Assembly: GCA_028671895.1 (NCBI GenBank)
Contig: CM053798.1
Coordinates: 11,747,501 to 11,811,500, forward strand
From: Oenanthe sinensis
Taxonomy: Eukaryota; Streptophyta; Magnoliopsida; Apiales; Apiaceae
Direction: 5' to 3'
Length of the DNA: 64,000 nt
Position numbers and translations under genes: made by a program. This document shows, in pieces, positions 21,675-31,957 of this stretch. Below the pieces are notes generated by a model that saw only the letters and a list, made by a program, of their open reading frames with translations, ran no database searches and was not told the origin of the DNA. How positions within the stretch are numbered: position 1 is the stretch's first letter; each line of letters starts with the position of its first letter.

Positions 21675-22749
21675 GGGTTCGCTTCATGCCTTCCTCATTG
21701 GTGTCAATCTGGAACTCTTGCACTCTCGGTGACGTCTGAGTAAGTTCAACGGGCACCACTGTCTTAGCCCCATAGGCTAGTTGAAACGGTGTAGCACTTG
21801 TTGAAGCTCTACAAGTAGTTCTGTATGCCCATAAAATTGGAAGTAACTCGTCAACCCAAGTCCCTTGAGAGCGTTCAATCCTCTTTTTAAGTCCATCCAG
21901 GATAATTCTGTTGGCTACTTCAGCTTGTCCATTTGACTGCGAATGAGCTACTAAGGTGAAGCATAGTTCAATGTCGTAGTTCCCACAGTACTCTATGAAA
22001 TCCTTGTTCTTAAACTGAGACCCATTTTCGGTCACCAGGATTTGGGGTAACCCATACCTGTATATAACATTCTCCCAGAGGAATTGAGTCACATTCTTAG
22101 TATCAATCTTGGCAGGGGCTTTGCTTCTATCCACTTAGTGAAGTAGTCGATGGCGACGATGAGAAACTTCCTCTGTGCGCTGGCCATAGGAAAGGGGCCT
22201 AAGATATCCATTCCCCTCATGGCAAATGAGAGTGAAGAGTTAATGGATGTCAGCATCTCAGGGGGCTACCTAACGATGGAAAAAACTTTTGGCAGCGATC
22301 ATATTTCTTAACATAAGCTTTAGCATCCCTAAGAATCTCAGGCCAATAAAATCCCAGTCTCATGAATTTATGAGCAAGAACCCTGCTTCCAAGGTGTTGG
22401 CCACATATACCCTCATGAACTTCCCCTTAGGGCAACTTCAGCTTCATGGGTCTCAGACACTTCAAGTAGGGTATTACGTACGATTTCTTATAAAGTATTC
22501 CCTCTATGAGGGCATACTTCAAGGCTCTCACCGATAGCATGCGTGCCTCCATGGAGTCAGTTGGTGTCTTTCCTGTCTCCAAGTAGAGCTTGATTAGATC
22601 CATCCAACATGCTCCCAGCCCAATCGGGGCTACTAGTTTAGCTTTAATGCTTGGGATCTTCAAGACTTGGAAATAAACGCTGCCAGAACAACTCTCACTT
22701 TCTGACGATGCAAATTTAGATAAGGCATCAACCTTCACATTCTCCTCTC
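21675..22749 (-). pseudogene. Integrase of Tat element (broken)
   Basis: Minus-strand integrase, following RNase H. From the right: a linker (22427-22738), the HHCC zinc-finger region near 22300-22430 (HEGICGQH..., then YDRCQKF), a degenerate stretch with stops around 22140-22290, then the core from 22134 with FLWENVIYRYGLPQ, the motif VTENGSQF and GQAEVANRIILDGLKKR. The second catalytic Asp (normally S-DNG-QF) is Glu here. The frame reaches the Tekay insertion at 21675 and resumes at 8321, where it stops after about 14 unrelated codons (TAG at 8281), so the C-terminal DNA-binding part is missing. A longer ORF continuing into the Tekay LTR is a chance fusion. Confidence 0.8.
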
Positions 22750-24464
22750 TTAGAATATACTCAAAGTGACATTCTTCAAATTGCGTAGCTTGACCTTAAT
22801 AACCTTCAAATATTTGGCCATAGTTTCTTCTCGGGCCTCAAACTCCCCATTTACTTGAGAGATTACTAGCCTTGAATCACCACATATCTTCAGCTTCCTC
22901 ACCCTCAGGGTTCTGGCCAGACCGAGTCTAGAGATCAAAGCTTCATACTCTGCTTCGTTATTTGTAGTGGGGAAATCCAACTTGATTGCATACGGGACAA
23001 AAATCCCATCAGGGCTTTGCAAAACTAAGCCAGCATCGCTAGTGCTCTTTTTTGAAGCTCCGTAAAAAAAGAGTAGCCAGTATTCTTTGAGTTCCTCCTC
23101 TTTTTCCTTATTCTTTCCAGTTTCTTTATCTTCTTCCTGCCCCCCGACTTCTTGGTTGTGAATGGTATATCCAACCATGAAGTCAGCTAGAGCTTGAGCC
23201 TTGATGGACGTTCTCGACTTGTATTTGATTTCGAACTCTCCAAACTCAATAGCCCATTTTATTAGCCTTCCACTAGCCTTGGGGCTGTGCAGTAGGTTTT
23301 TCAGGGGCTGGTCTGTCAAGACTTCAATAACATGTGCCTGGAAGTATGGGCGTAGCTTTCTTGAAGCCATTATTAATTCTAAGGCAAACTTCTCAACCTT
23401 TGAGTAGTTCAGCTCTGCTCCATGCAGAATCTTGCTAACATAGTAAATGGGTTTCTGAACCTTTCCTTCTTCTTCTTTCACGAGAACGGCGCTCAAGGCT
23501 GAACCAGAGACAACAAGATACAGGTATAACACTTCTCCAGGTTTCAGTTTGGCAAGCAAGGGTGGCTCAACCATATATTTCTTCAGCTTTTCAAAAGCTA
23601 TTTGGCTCTCATCATTCCATTCGAAGTTTCTAACCTTCTTGAGGGCCTTGAAGAATGGTAGGCACTTTTCTCCTGACTTTGATATGAAGCACCCCAGGGT
23701 TATTACCCTTCCTGTGAGCTTTTGGACATCGTTTACTGTCTTGGGGGGTTCCATGTCCAAGATTACTTGAATCTTATCGGGATTGGTCTCAATGCCTCTT
23801 TTGAAGACCATCAAGTCTAAAAAATTTCCAGAACGTACACCAAAGGCACACTTGGTCGGGTTCAACATCATCTTGTGGGTTCTCAGAACTTCGAATGCCT
23901 CCTTTAGGTACTCAAAGTGATCAGCCTTATCTAGGATTTTGACTAACATGTCATCGACGTAGACCTCCATGGTCTTACCGATGAGGTGCTTAGAGATTTT
24001 ATTTACAAGCCTTTGATACGTGGCTCCTTCATTCTTAAGTCGAAAAGCCATAACCAGATAGCAAAAAACACCAAATTCAGTGATTAATGATACCTTAGGG
24101 ATGTCATCGGGGTACATTTTAATTTGGTTGTAGCCACTGAACCCATCCATGAAGCTAAACATCTCGTGCCTAGCTGTGGCATCTATCAACGTGTCTATCC
24201 TTGGCAATAGGAAACATTCCTTAGGACATGCATCATTTAAATTTGTGAAGTCCACGCACATTCTCCACTTCCCATTACTCTTTCTGACCATCACAGGGTT
24301 AGCCAGCCATTCAGGAAATTGGATTTCTTCAATAAATTCGGCTTCCAATAATTTATCTACCTCTTGTTTAATGGCCTCCTGTTTTTCAGGAGCAAAACTC
24401 TTTTTCTTCTGCTTGACTGATGTCCTTCCAGGATTCACATTCAACTGATGTGTTATAAGCTCGG
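22750..24464 (-). pseudogene. Reverse transcriptase and two RNase H domains of Tat element
   Basis: An open frame of 564 residues from 24444, preceded by codons running to the copia insertion at 24469 and resuming at 33514. RT covers about 20-270 with KSNGKWRMCVDF, the active site YVDDM (162-166) and DIPKVSLITEFG. A first, degenerate RNase H (about 300-422) ends KAQALADFMV. A second, archaeal-type RNase H (about 455-560) contains NNEAEYEAL and CGDSRLVIS. Two RNase H domains are diagnostic of Tat elements. In the second domain the first catalytic Asp, expected in a DGAS motif, is Tyr (FYGAS). The frame ends LSIF-stop and shifts before integrase. Non-functional because the gene is split. Confidence 0.87.
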
Positions 24465-24469
24465 GGTTT
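24465..24469. other. Target site duplication of Angela-like element (left)
   Basis: GGTTT, repeated at 33509-33513. Confidence 0.88.
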
Positions 24470-26020
24470 TGTTGGGTTCCGAGGCATAAAACGCAGCGGA
24501 TAAACGTAAATATAACGAAAATTTTCGGAACCCAAACGCAGGATCATGTATAAGAATTGACGGATTATGGTGATAATCGAATCATACCTATTAAGATTTT
24601 GAATGCCACGAACTCAACGGAGATCCTTGCTATCACGATTTGTGTCTTCCTCTCGAAAGCACCTCTATGGTATCCACACGAGCACCTTCAAGAACATCTC
24701 ACGATCTTGAACACGGAACGGAAGTACTAGCCTCCTTTGATAGGTTTCGAATTCTCTCTGCCTCTTCCTATGCTGCCTCTTCTGCTAGGGTTTATACAAA
24801 AAATGTGCAAGCCATTTAACCTATCATTATCTATTTATAATGATTGGTTAATGGGCCTTTTTAGCAAAAACCTAACCCATGTAGGCATAGGATTAAATAA
24901 TAAAACATGCTTCTATTATTTAATTAATAATTAAGTCACACTTAATTATTATTGGCAGAAATATAATTCTTCAAATTCGAATTTATTTCAATTAATTAAG
25001 TCTCACTTAATTAATATAATAAATTCGAATTAATCATCAATTAATTTAAATCTATAATTTAAATTAACTATTCCTCTAGGTGCTCTATGTGTGTGACCCT
25101 ATAGGCTATTATTTAATTAGCAATAATTTTATTCTCCAATAAAATTATAAACAATGAGCGGTATCTAGTAATACATCATTGCTACCTAATTAAACAATAA
25201 TTAAATCGTGATTCGATAAAACCTTTCGTGATTAATGTTTCCGTGTAATATAATCCCTTTAACCATATATATTATAGATTAAACTCGAGGCATGTATTTA
25301 GTCATCCTCTTCAACATTTAATCCGGGTTTACTTGATCCATGAGTAGACTATGAAAAACAAATCATTATTTGAGCACGGCCATGCATTTTATAGTCTCAC
25401 TCAATCAAGAGGCCAATAATATCTCTCCTAATTATAGGAGGGTTAAATCCTTTATCTATCATTCATATTTCTCATACGACTCATGATATACCCGATGTCC
25501 ACTTTTATCATCACCCGGTCAAAGGTAACTTTTAATGTAGTCAAAGTATATCAATCCTCGTATAGAAATATAATGATCTCAAGTCAGAGGATCATTACAC
25601 CATTATCACTGTGAGTCTTTCTTATGACTTAATTAAACATGAAGAATCTCACTGTGGGTCTGTCCAGTACCATGTACCCTTACATGTACCTATGTATTGA
25701 CTTTAGTATCCCCATACTTATAACCAATGAGATGTGGTTATCTGTCAAACAACATACTAGTCTATTTATGTATTATTATTGTCCTATCATAATAATACTC
25801 GACTAGGGAACCTTTAAGAATATGATATATTATATAATCTCAAGTTCAAGTCATGTACTTAAACTATATAACGAGTATCATGATTCTAAGGACATTTATT
25901 ATGCTAACAAATATATCGCAGTAATTAAAGTCATAATAAATACGTTTATTGAATAATCAAATGACATAAATGTTTATTAAAAGGAAAAATTGTATTGCCT
26001 CTAGGGCACCTACACTAACA
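24470..26020 (-). repeat. 3' LTR of Angela-like element
   Basis: 1551 bp, TGTTGGGTTCCG...CCTACACTAACA on the plus strand, nearly identical to 31958-33508. A TATA box (TATAAAT, minus strand) is at 24833-24839. Confidence 0.94.
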
Positions 26021-26034
26021 ATCTCCCACTTGCA
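26021..26034 (-). other. Polypurine tract of Angela-like element
   Basis: On the minus strand TGCAAGTGGGAGAT, immediately upstream of the 3' LTR. The gag-pol stop codon (26035-26037) abuts it. Confidence 0.75.
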
Positions 26035-29000
26035 CTAGAGCCAATCACCCATGTATCTAATACCCATGGAACTAGTGTGACCGTCGTGCTTCTGCTGCGA
26101 CAAGCCTTTGGTCAGTGGGTCTGCAATGTTATCATTTGTGTGCACTTTACATATGTGTATGTCACCCCTCTCATTAATCTCTCGAATGAGGTGATATCTC
26201 CTGAGTATATGTTTGGTTCGGGAGTGAGCTCTAGGTTCTTTAGCTTGTGCAATGGCTCCATTATTATCGCAGTATAGATCAATGGGATCTGCGATTGATG
26301 GAACCACTCCCAATTCAGTAATGAATTTTCGAATCCAAACTGCTTCCTTAGCCGCTTCACAAGCTGCAATGTACTCAGCCTCCATTGTAGAATCAGCTAC
26401 TGTTTCTTGTTTTGAACTCTTCCAACTTACAGCACCTCCGTTTAGACAAAACACAAAACCAGACTGTGATACAGTATCATCCCTGTCTGTTTGGAAACTT
26501 GCATCGGTGTAACCTTTTACTACTAGTTTCTCCTCTCCTCCATACACCAAGAATGAATCTTTAGTCCTTTTCAAGTACTTTAGAATATTCTTGACAGCCG
26601 TCCAGTGACCTTCACCTGGATTAGATTGGTATCTGCTCGTCATGCTTAAAGCATGCGAAACATCTGGGCGAGTACATACCATCGCATACATGATGGATCC
26701 AATTGCTGAGGCATATGGAACCTTACTCATGCGGTCCTTGTCATCCAATGATTTCGGACACTGATCTTTAGAGATCGTTATCCCTTGAGATACGGGGACA
26801 TATCCCCTTTTTGCATTTTGCATACCAAAACGGTGCAAAACCTTATCGATGTATGTACTCTGACTTAGACCGATCATCCTTCTAGATCTATCCCTATAGA
26901 TCCTCATTCCTAGAATGTAGGATGCATCTCCTAAGTCTTTCATAGAGAAATTACTCCCTAACCAAATCTTAACAGCCTTGAGAGAAGGTATGTCATTCCC
27001 CATTAGTAGTATGTCATCAACATATAATACTATGAATGCCACATGGCTCCCACTAACCTTCTTGTAAACACAAGGTTCATCCTCGTTTTGAACAAATCCA
27101 TACTCTTTGATAGTTTCATCAAAACGGATGTTCCATCTCCTAGAGGCTTGCTTTAATCCATAAATGGATCGACGTAATTTACATATCTTGCTAACATTCC
27201 CTGGACTGACAAAACCTTCAGGTTGTGTCATGTACACATCCACATCTTCTTCAAGGCTTCCATTAAGGAAGGCTGTTTTGACATCCATTTGCCAGATTTC
27301 ATAATCATGGAATGCTGCAATAGCAAGCAAAATCCTTATGGATTTGACCATAGCCACTGGTGAGAAGGTTTCATCATAGTCAATACCATGAATTTGCTTG
27401 AAACATTTTGCAACTAGCCTTGCTTTATAGGTCTGAACATTTCCATCCATGTCAGTTTTCTTCTTGAAAACCCATTTGCACCCTATGGGTTTTACCCCTT
27501 CAGGTGGATCAACCAAAGTCCATACTTGGTTTTCATACATGGATTCCATCTCGGATTTCATGGCTTCTAGCCATCTCTTAGATTCTGGACTGCTCATAGC
27601 ATCTTGGTATGTGAGAGGCTCATCTTCATCTATGAGCATCAAATCACCACATTGAGTCAAAAGAAATCCATATCTCTCTGGCTCATGGCGAATTCTACCA
27701 GTTCTACGAACAACCTGTGTTTGTTGAACGTTATTATTATCCTGCTCTTGTTCCACTTCAGGTTCAATGCTATTTTGTGGTTCTCGATCTTCATCGAGGT
27801 CTATAGTTCTCCCACTGTTTCTTTTGGAAACAAAATCCCTTTCCATGAAGACAGCATCTCGAGCAATAAACACTTTTTGCTCAGAAGGACTATAGAAATA
27901 ATACGCCTTTGTTTCTTTAGGGTATCCCACAAAATTGCACTCTTCAGATTTAGGTCCAAGCTTGTCAGATACTTGACGTTTCACAAACGCCTTGCATCCC
28001 CAAACTTTCATAAAGCTCATGCCTGACCGTTTCTCCTCCCATATTTCATATGGAGTCTTTTGAACCTTCTTAGTAGGAACACGGTTAAGTGTGAAAGCCG
28101 CTGTTTCTAGAGCGTAACCCCAAAAACTAATTGGAAGATCTGCATGACTCATCATTGATCGCACCATGTCCAACAAGGTGCGATTTCTCCTCTCTGAAAC
28201 TCCATTCCATTGAGGTGTACCTGGCGGAGTGAGTTGTGATACAATACCACACTCCTTTAAATAATCTTTAAATTCAGTGCTCAAGTATTCTCCTCCACGA
28301 TCAGATCGTAAGATTTTAATACTTGCACCTCCGCCAATTTGCTTCTCTACTTCAGCCTTGTATTCTTTGAACTTTTCAAAAGAATCGGATTTATTCTTCA
28401 TAAGATATACATATCCATATCTACTGAAATCATCAGTAAATGTTATGAAGTAGTAGTAGCCTCCTCTAGCCATCACACGCATTGGGCCACATACATCACT
28501 ATGTATTAGCTCTAAACGTTCAGTGGCCCTTTGACCCTTACCAGTGAAAGGGGCTTTAGTCATTTTACCAAGCAAACAAGATTCGCATTCTTGGTATGAT
28601 TCAAAATCAAACTTATCCAAATATCCATCCTTATGTAATTTGGATATGCGTTTCTCATTTATATGGCCTAGACGACAATGCCAGAGGTATGTTTGATTTG
28701 AGTCATTAACTTTAAGTCGTTTGTTTTCTATATTACAGACAGGATTATCTAAGTCAAGAACATATAAACCATTAAACAAACGCGCAACACCATAGGTTAA
28801 ATCATTCAAAGCAAAAGAGCAACTGTTGTCCTTTATTGTAAACGAAAAACCTTTCTTGTCCAAACAAGAAACAGAAATAATGTTTCTGCGAATTGCAGGC
28901 ACGTAATAACAATTCTCCAGTTCTAAAACTAGCCCAGAGGGCAAAGATAAATAATAGGTTCCTACAGCTAAAGCAGCAACTCTTGCTCCGTTGCCAACTC

Positions 29001-30000
29001 GTAGGTCCATTTCTCCTTTAGCCAATGTCCTACTTCTCTGCATTTCCTGCACATTTATACAAATGTGAGAAGCACATCCGGTATCCAATACCCAAGATGT
29101 AGAAATAGACAGATTGACTTCTATAACATATATACCTGAATTAGAAGCTTGCTCAGCCCTCTTCTTCTTCAGATCCTCCAAGTAAACTGAACAGTTTCTC
29201 TTCCAGTGACCAGTTTTCTTACAGTAGTGACATTCACCCTTAGCGACCCCACCTTTAGGCTTTAAAGCCTGTTTAGGACCTGACTTTGGCTTGGGTGTAG
29301 AATCAGAACCTGTCTTCTTCTTACCCTTCCACTTGCCTTTCCCTTTGGCCTTACCTTTATTGCCCACCATCAGTATGGGAGCAGGTTCAGCCGTCTTCAT
29401 GTTGGTCTCATATGTTCTCAACATAGCCAACAATTCAGTAGGTGTTTTGTCAAACTCATTCATATTGTAGTTCATAACAAACTGAGTGAATTTGTTGTTC
29501 AAAGAATTCAAGATTAGGTCAATACCAGTTTCCGGACCAATCGGGAAACCCAAAGTATCAAGATACTCAATGTAACCAATCATCTTCAGAACATGTGGGC
29601 CAACTGGTTCATTTGCCCCTTGTTTGCAGTTAAAGAGTGACTTGCTCGTGTTGAACCTTTCTTGACGAGTTTGGCTTGCAAACATGCTTTGCAAGTGCTC
29701 ATTGATAGTATATGCATCCATATGCACATGCTGTCTTTGAAGCTCAGCACTCATAGTTGCTAACATAAGACACGCAACATCAGTTGCATCATTCTCATCC
29801 TTTGTGTGGGCCGCTCGTTCCTCAACAGTAGCGCCCTCAGGAAGGGGACCTGCCGGAGGAATATCAATGACATGAAGCTTGCGCTCCTGCCTGAGGACAA
29901 TCCTCAAATTCCTCTGCCAGTCTAGGAAGTTGTTTCCTCCTGTCAGCTTATCCTTCTCAAGGACAGATCGTACGGATAGTGTGTTTGTGTTGTTTGTCAT
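26035..30000 (-). CDS. gag-pol: Gag-Pol polyprotein, Angela/BARE-like copia element, intact
   Basis: A 1321-residue single frame. The ATG at 30000 is chosen because the open frame upstream begins only with TTG. Order: Gag (1-250) with a basic KGKGKWKGKKK stretch; CCHC knuckle (257-270); protease VLDTGCASH (Asp306); integrase zinc finger (His441, His446, Cys472, Cys475) and catalytic Asp502, Asp567, Glu603 (D-64-D-35-E); RT with YVDD at 993-996; RNase H with YTDAS (Asp1166) and a TMEAEYIA motif. Integrase before RT marks copia order. No stops or frameshifts and all catalytic residues are present, so the element may be autonomous. Oddities: Cys in VAKCFKQIHG where Gly is usual, and an extra Asp-Val in EEDVDVYMTQPEGF, shared with the decayed copy at 56.5 kb. 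Confidence 0.94.
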   Translation of the reverse strand: MTNNTNTLSVRSVLEKDKLTGGNNFLDWQRNLRIVLRQERKLHVIDIPPAGPLPEGATVEERAAHTKDENDATDVACLMLATMSAELQRQHVHMDAYTINEHLQSMFASQTRQERFNTSKSLFNCKQGANEPVGPHVLKMIGYIEYLDTLGFPIGPETGIDLILNSLNNKFTQFVMNYNMNEFDKTPTELLAMLRTYETNMKTAEPAPILMVGNKGKAKGKGKWKGKKKTGSDSTPKPKSGPKQALKPKGGVAKGECHYCKKTGHWKRNCSVYLEDLKKKRAEQASNSGIYVIEVNLSISTSWVLDTGCASHICINVQEMQRSRTLAKGEMDLRVGNGARVAALAVGTYYLSLPSGLVLELENCYYVPAIRRNIISVSCLDKKGFSFTIKDNSCSFALNDLTYGVARLFNGLYVLDLDNPVCNIENKRLKVNDSNQTYLWHCRLGHINEKRISKLHKDGYLDKFDFESYQECESCLLGKMTKAPFTGKGQRATERLELIHSDVCGPMRVMARGGYYYFITFTDDFSRYGYVYLMKNKSDSFEKFKEYKAEVEKQIGGGASIKILRSDRGGEYLSTEFKDYLKECGIVSQLTPPGTPQWNGVSERRNRTLLDMVRSMMSHADLPISFWGYALETAAFTLNRVPTKKVQKTPYEIWEEKRSGMSFMKVWGCKAFVKRQVSDKLGPKSEECNFVGYPKETKAYYFYSPSEQKVFIARDAVFMERDFVSKRNSGRTIDLDEDREPQNSIEPEVEQEQDNNNVQQTQVVRRTGRIRHEPERYGFLLTQCGDLMLIDEDEPLTYQDAMSSPESKRWLEAMKSEMESMYENQVWTLVDPPEGVKPIGCKWVFKKKTDMDGNVQTYKARLVAKCFKQIHGIDYDETFSPVAMVKSIRILLAIAAFHDYEIWQMDVKTAFLNGSLEEDVDVYMTQPEGFVSPGNVSKICKLRRSIYGLKQASRRWNIRFDETIKEYGFVQNEDEPCVYKKVSGSHVAFIVLYVDDILLMGNDIPSLKAVKIWLGSNFSMKDLGDASYILGMRIYRDRSRRMIGLSQSTYIDKVLHRFGMQNAKRGYVPVSQGITISKDQCPKSLDDKDRMSKVPYASAIGSIMYAMVCTRPDVSHALSMTSRYQSNPGEGHWTAVKNILKYLKRTKDSFLVYGGEEKLVVKGYTDASFQTDRDDTVSQSGFVFCLNGGAVSWKSSKQETVADSTMEAEYIAACEAAKEAVWIRKFITELGVVPSIADPIDLYCDNNGAIAQAKEPRAHSRTKHILRRYHLIREINERGDIHICKVHTNDNIADPLTKGLSQQKHDGHTSSMGIRYMGDWL

Positions 30001-31944
30001 TACTTGGTATCTACAATGATAAAAGCACAAAATTAAACATTAGATTGTCTGAGTTATTTATTATGTTCAAATGATTATGATACATTCATAATATATCTCC
30101 CACTATTTTTATCAAATCAATAGCCCTTACTATTAATTTGGAAAGTATATCCCATAATCCTTTCTAGTGAGCCAAGATCCATATTTCGTCATGTCTCAAG
30201 TCAACCACTGGAAGTCCTTAAGAATGATTATTTAGGTAGACAACATTTGTCAATTATATCATATATAATTCTTGGATAGTTTGGTGAGCAACGATTGATC
30301 TTATCTATCTAATAGATTTTTAACCAAACTCTATGCTTCTAAGTTCATAATGGTTGAATATAACCGTTTACTTTCACCTTATTATGACGACTCAGTTAAG
30401 TTTGACCCAATGATACAACGGCCGAATATAACCGTTTATATTCGTCGCATCTCACCACGATAGACAGGAGTCCCCTGCCACTGACAGTCTTTCCCCTAAT
30501 CGATCTAGGATTCGATGAGTGTTCATTCATTGGAAAGCATCTGATTAAAACTTAATATTTTGTTAAGGGGTTTAGAAAATTTTACGACGATCATGATCAC
30601 ATCATGAAGAGATCCTCAATTTTTCCTTGAACTAAATATTTCAAATTGACATCTTAAATTGTTCATTTCCCAGGTAGATGGAGGATACCAGTGGTCACAC
30701 TTAAAACCCATCAGCCTTACGAATACGCATATCCGTTTTTGTCAGAAAATCCCAATTATAGATATCAAAATCCATATTCAATTCCGTGTTTTAAAAATCC
30801 ATATTTCATAAACACAAGAATCTCATGATCGTTTGTTGATTTTAAAATCTTGAATCGTTACAGATTTTATCTTGAGTCGTTACAGATTTTATCTTGTTTA
30901 AACAAGCATGGCATGGGTGTCGTATCTAATACATACATACATACATACATGATTAATCTAATTAAAGCATGCATCATTCATACATCAATATGTAAAGTGC
31001 AGTATGTAAACGTGCTTGGTTATGGCCCCTTTCCTATGTGATCCTTTCGAGCTAATGAAAGGATCAAAGTCAATCTATGGTAGTAAAATATAAATACAAT
31101 TACATGTCTTCATTCTTCTTGTATCCACTAGTGCCTGCTCCTCTTCTTGGATCATCTTTCAGTCTTCAAGTACATTACATGGAATAATTGAATACAATCT
31201 AAGCTAATGTACTTACATAAGAAAACTCGAGTTACATTCGAGGTTAAACAATTACAAGAATGAAGAAAACGACATGCAAGTCGTATTTATAAAACCAAAA
31301 CCAAAAACCATTAATCTAGGGGTCTAAGGGCCATAACCAGCACCATGCTCAAGTACACAAAATAAAATATTGCGGGGGTCCGGGGCGGCAGCCCCTGGGC
31401 GGGGTCCGGGGGCGGCAGCCCCTGGGCGGGGTCTGGGGCGGCAGCCCCAGGCGGGGTCTGGGGGCGGCAGCCCCCGGCTGGGGTCGAGCTGCCAGGTCAG
31501 CTCGAAATCAGAATTTTTTTTTATTTTCGAAGACCAGTCCTATTCAGAAATCATCAATTTCTGAACTACAGATCATATCTGTTGGCCCTTTTTCCCACTG
31601 CATCTTATACAGTTTCAGAAGCATGTATCATATACATACTTATCATATCCCAGTTAACAGATCATGTCCAACATAATCTGTCCACCAGTTTATATCACTA
31701 TACAAACTGACCCTCATGCATAATATACAAATCGCAATATGGCATATAAATCAGTCATGACAAATCATTAACATGCTAGTATCATCACCACATATTACAA
31801 TTCGAATATACATGAAGAACATAGCATGGCAGAAGCATGGCAGTAACAAAGCAGTAGCATGGCAGTGGCATGGCAGTCACCAAAACAGGCATATTTGCAT
31901 CAAATACAGTTAACACGTAACCAAATCAGTCCCTTATACACGTA
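30001..31944 (-). other. Leader of Angela-like element
   Basis: 1.94 kb between primer-binding site and gag with no long ORF. It contains a TACA/CATA microsatellite (30930-30950), a GC-rich minisatellite (31374-31485) and, next to the gag ATG on the element strand, ATCATTGTAG-ATA, which resembles a 3' splice site. The decayed relative has a similarly long leader (52335-54098). Confidence 0.6.
31374..31485. repeat. GC-rich minisatellite, four units of 25-27 bp
   Basis: Four tandem units each containing GGGGCGGCAGCCCC, itself a perfect hairpin (GGGGC...GCCCC), plus GGGGTC(C/T)GGGG. The GC content is extreme against an AT-rich background, and runs of four or five G could form quadruplexes. It lies about 470 bp inside the 5' LTR in the untranslated leader. 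Confidence 0.85.
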
Positions 31945-31957
31945 GCTCTGATGCCAT
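31945..31957 (-). other. Primer-binding site of Angela-like element
   Basis: On the minus strand ATGGCATCAGAGC follows the 5' LTR. It differs by one base from the usual Met-tRNA site TGGTATCAGAGC. Confidence 0.8.
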
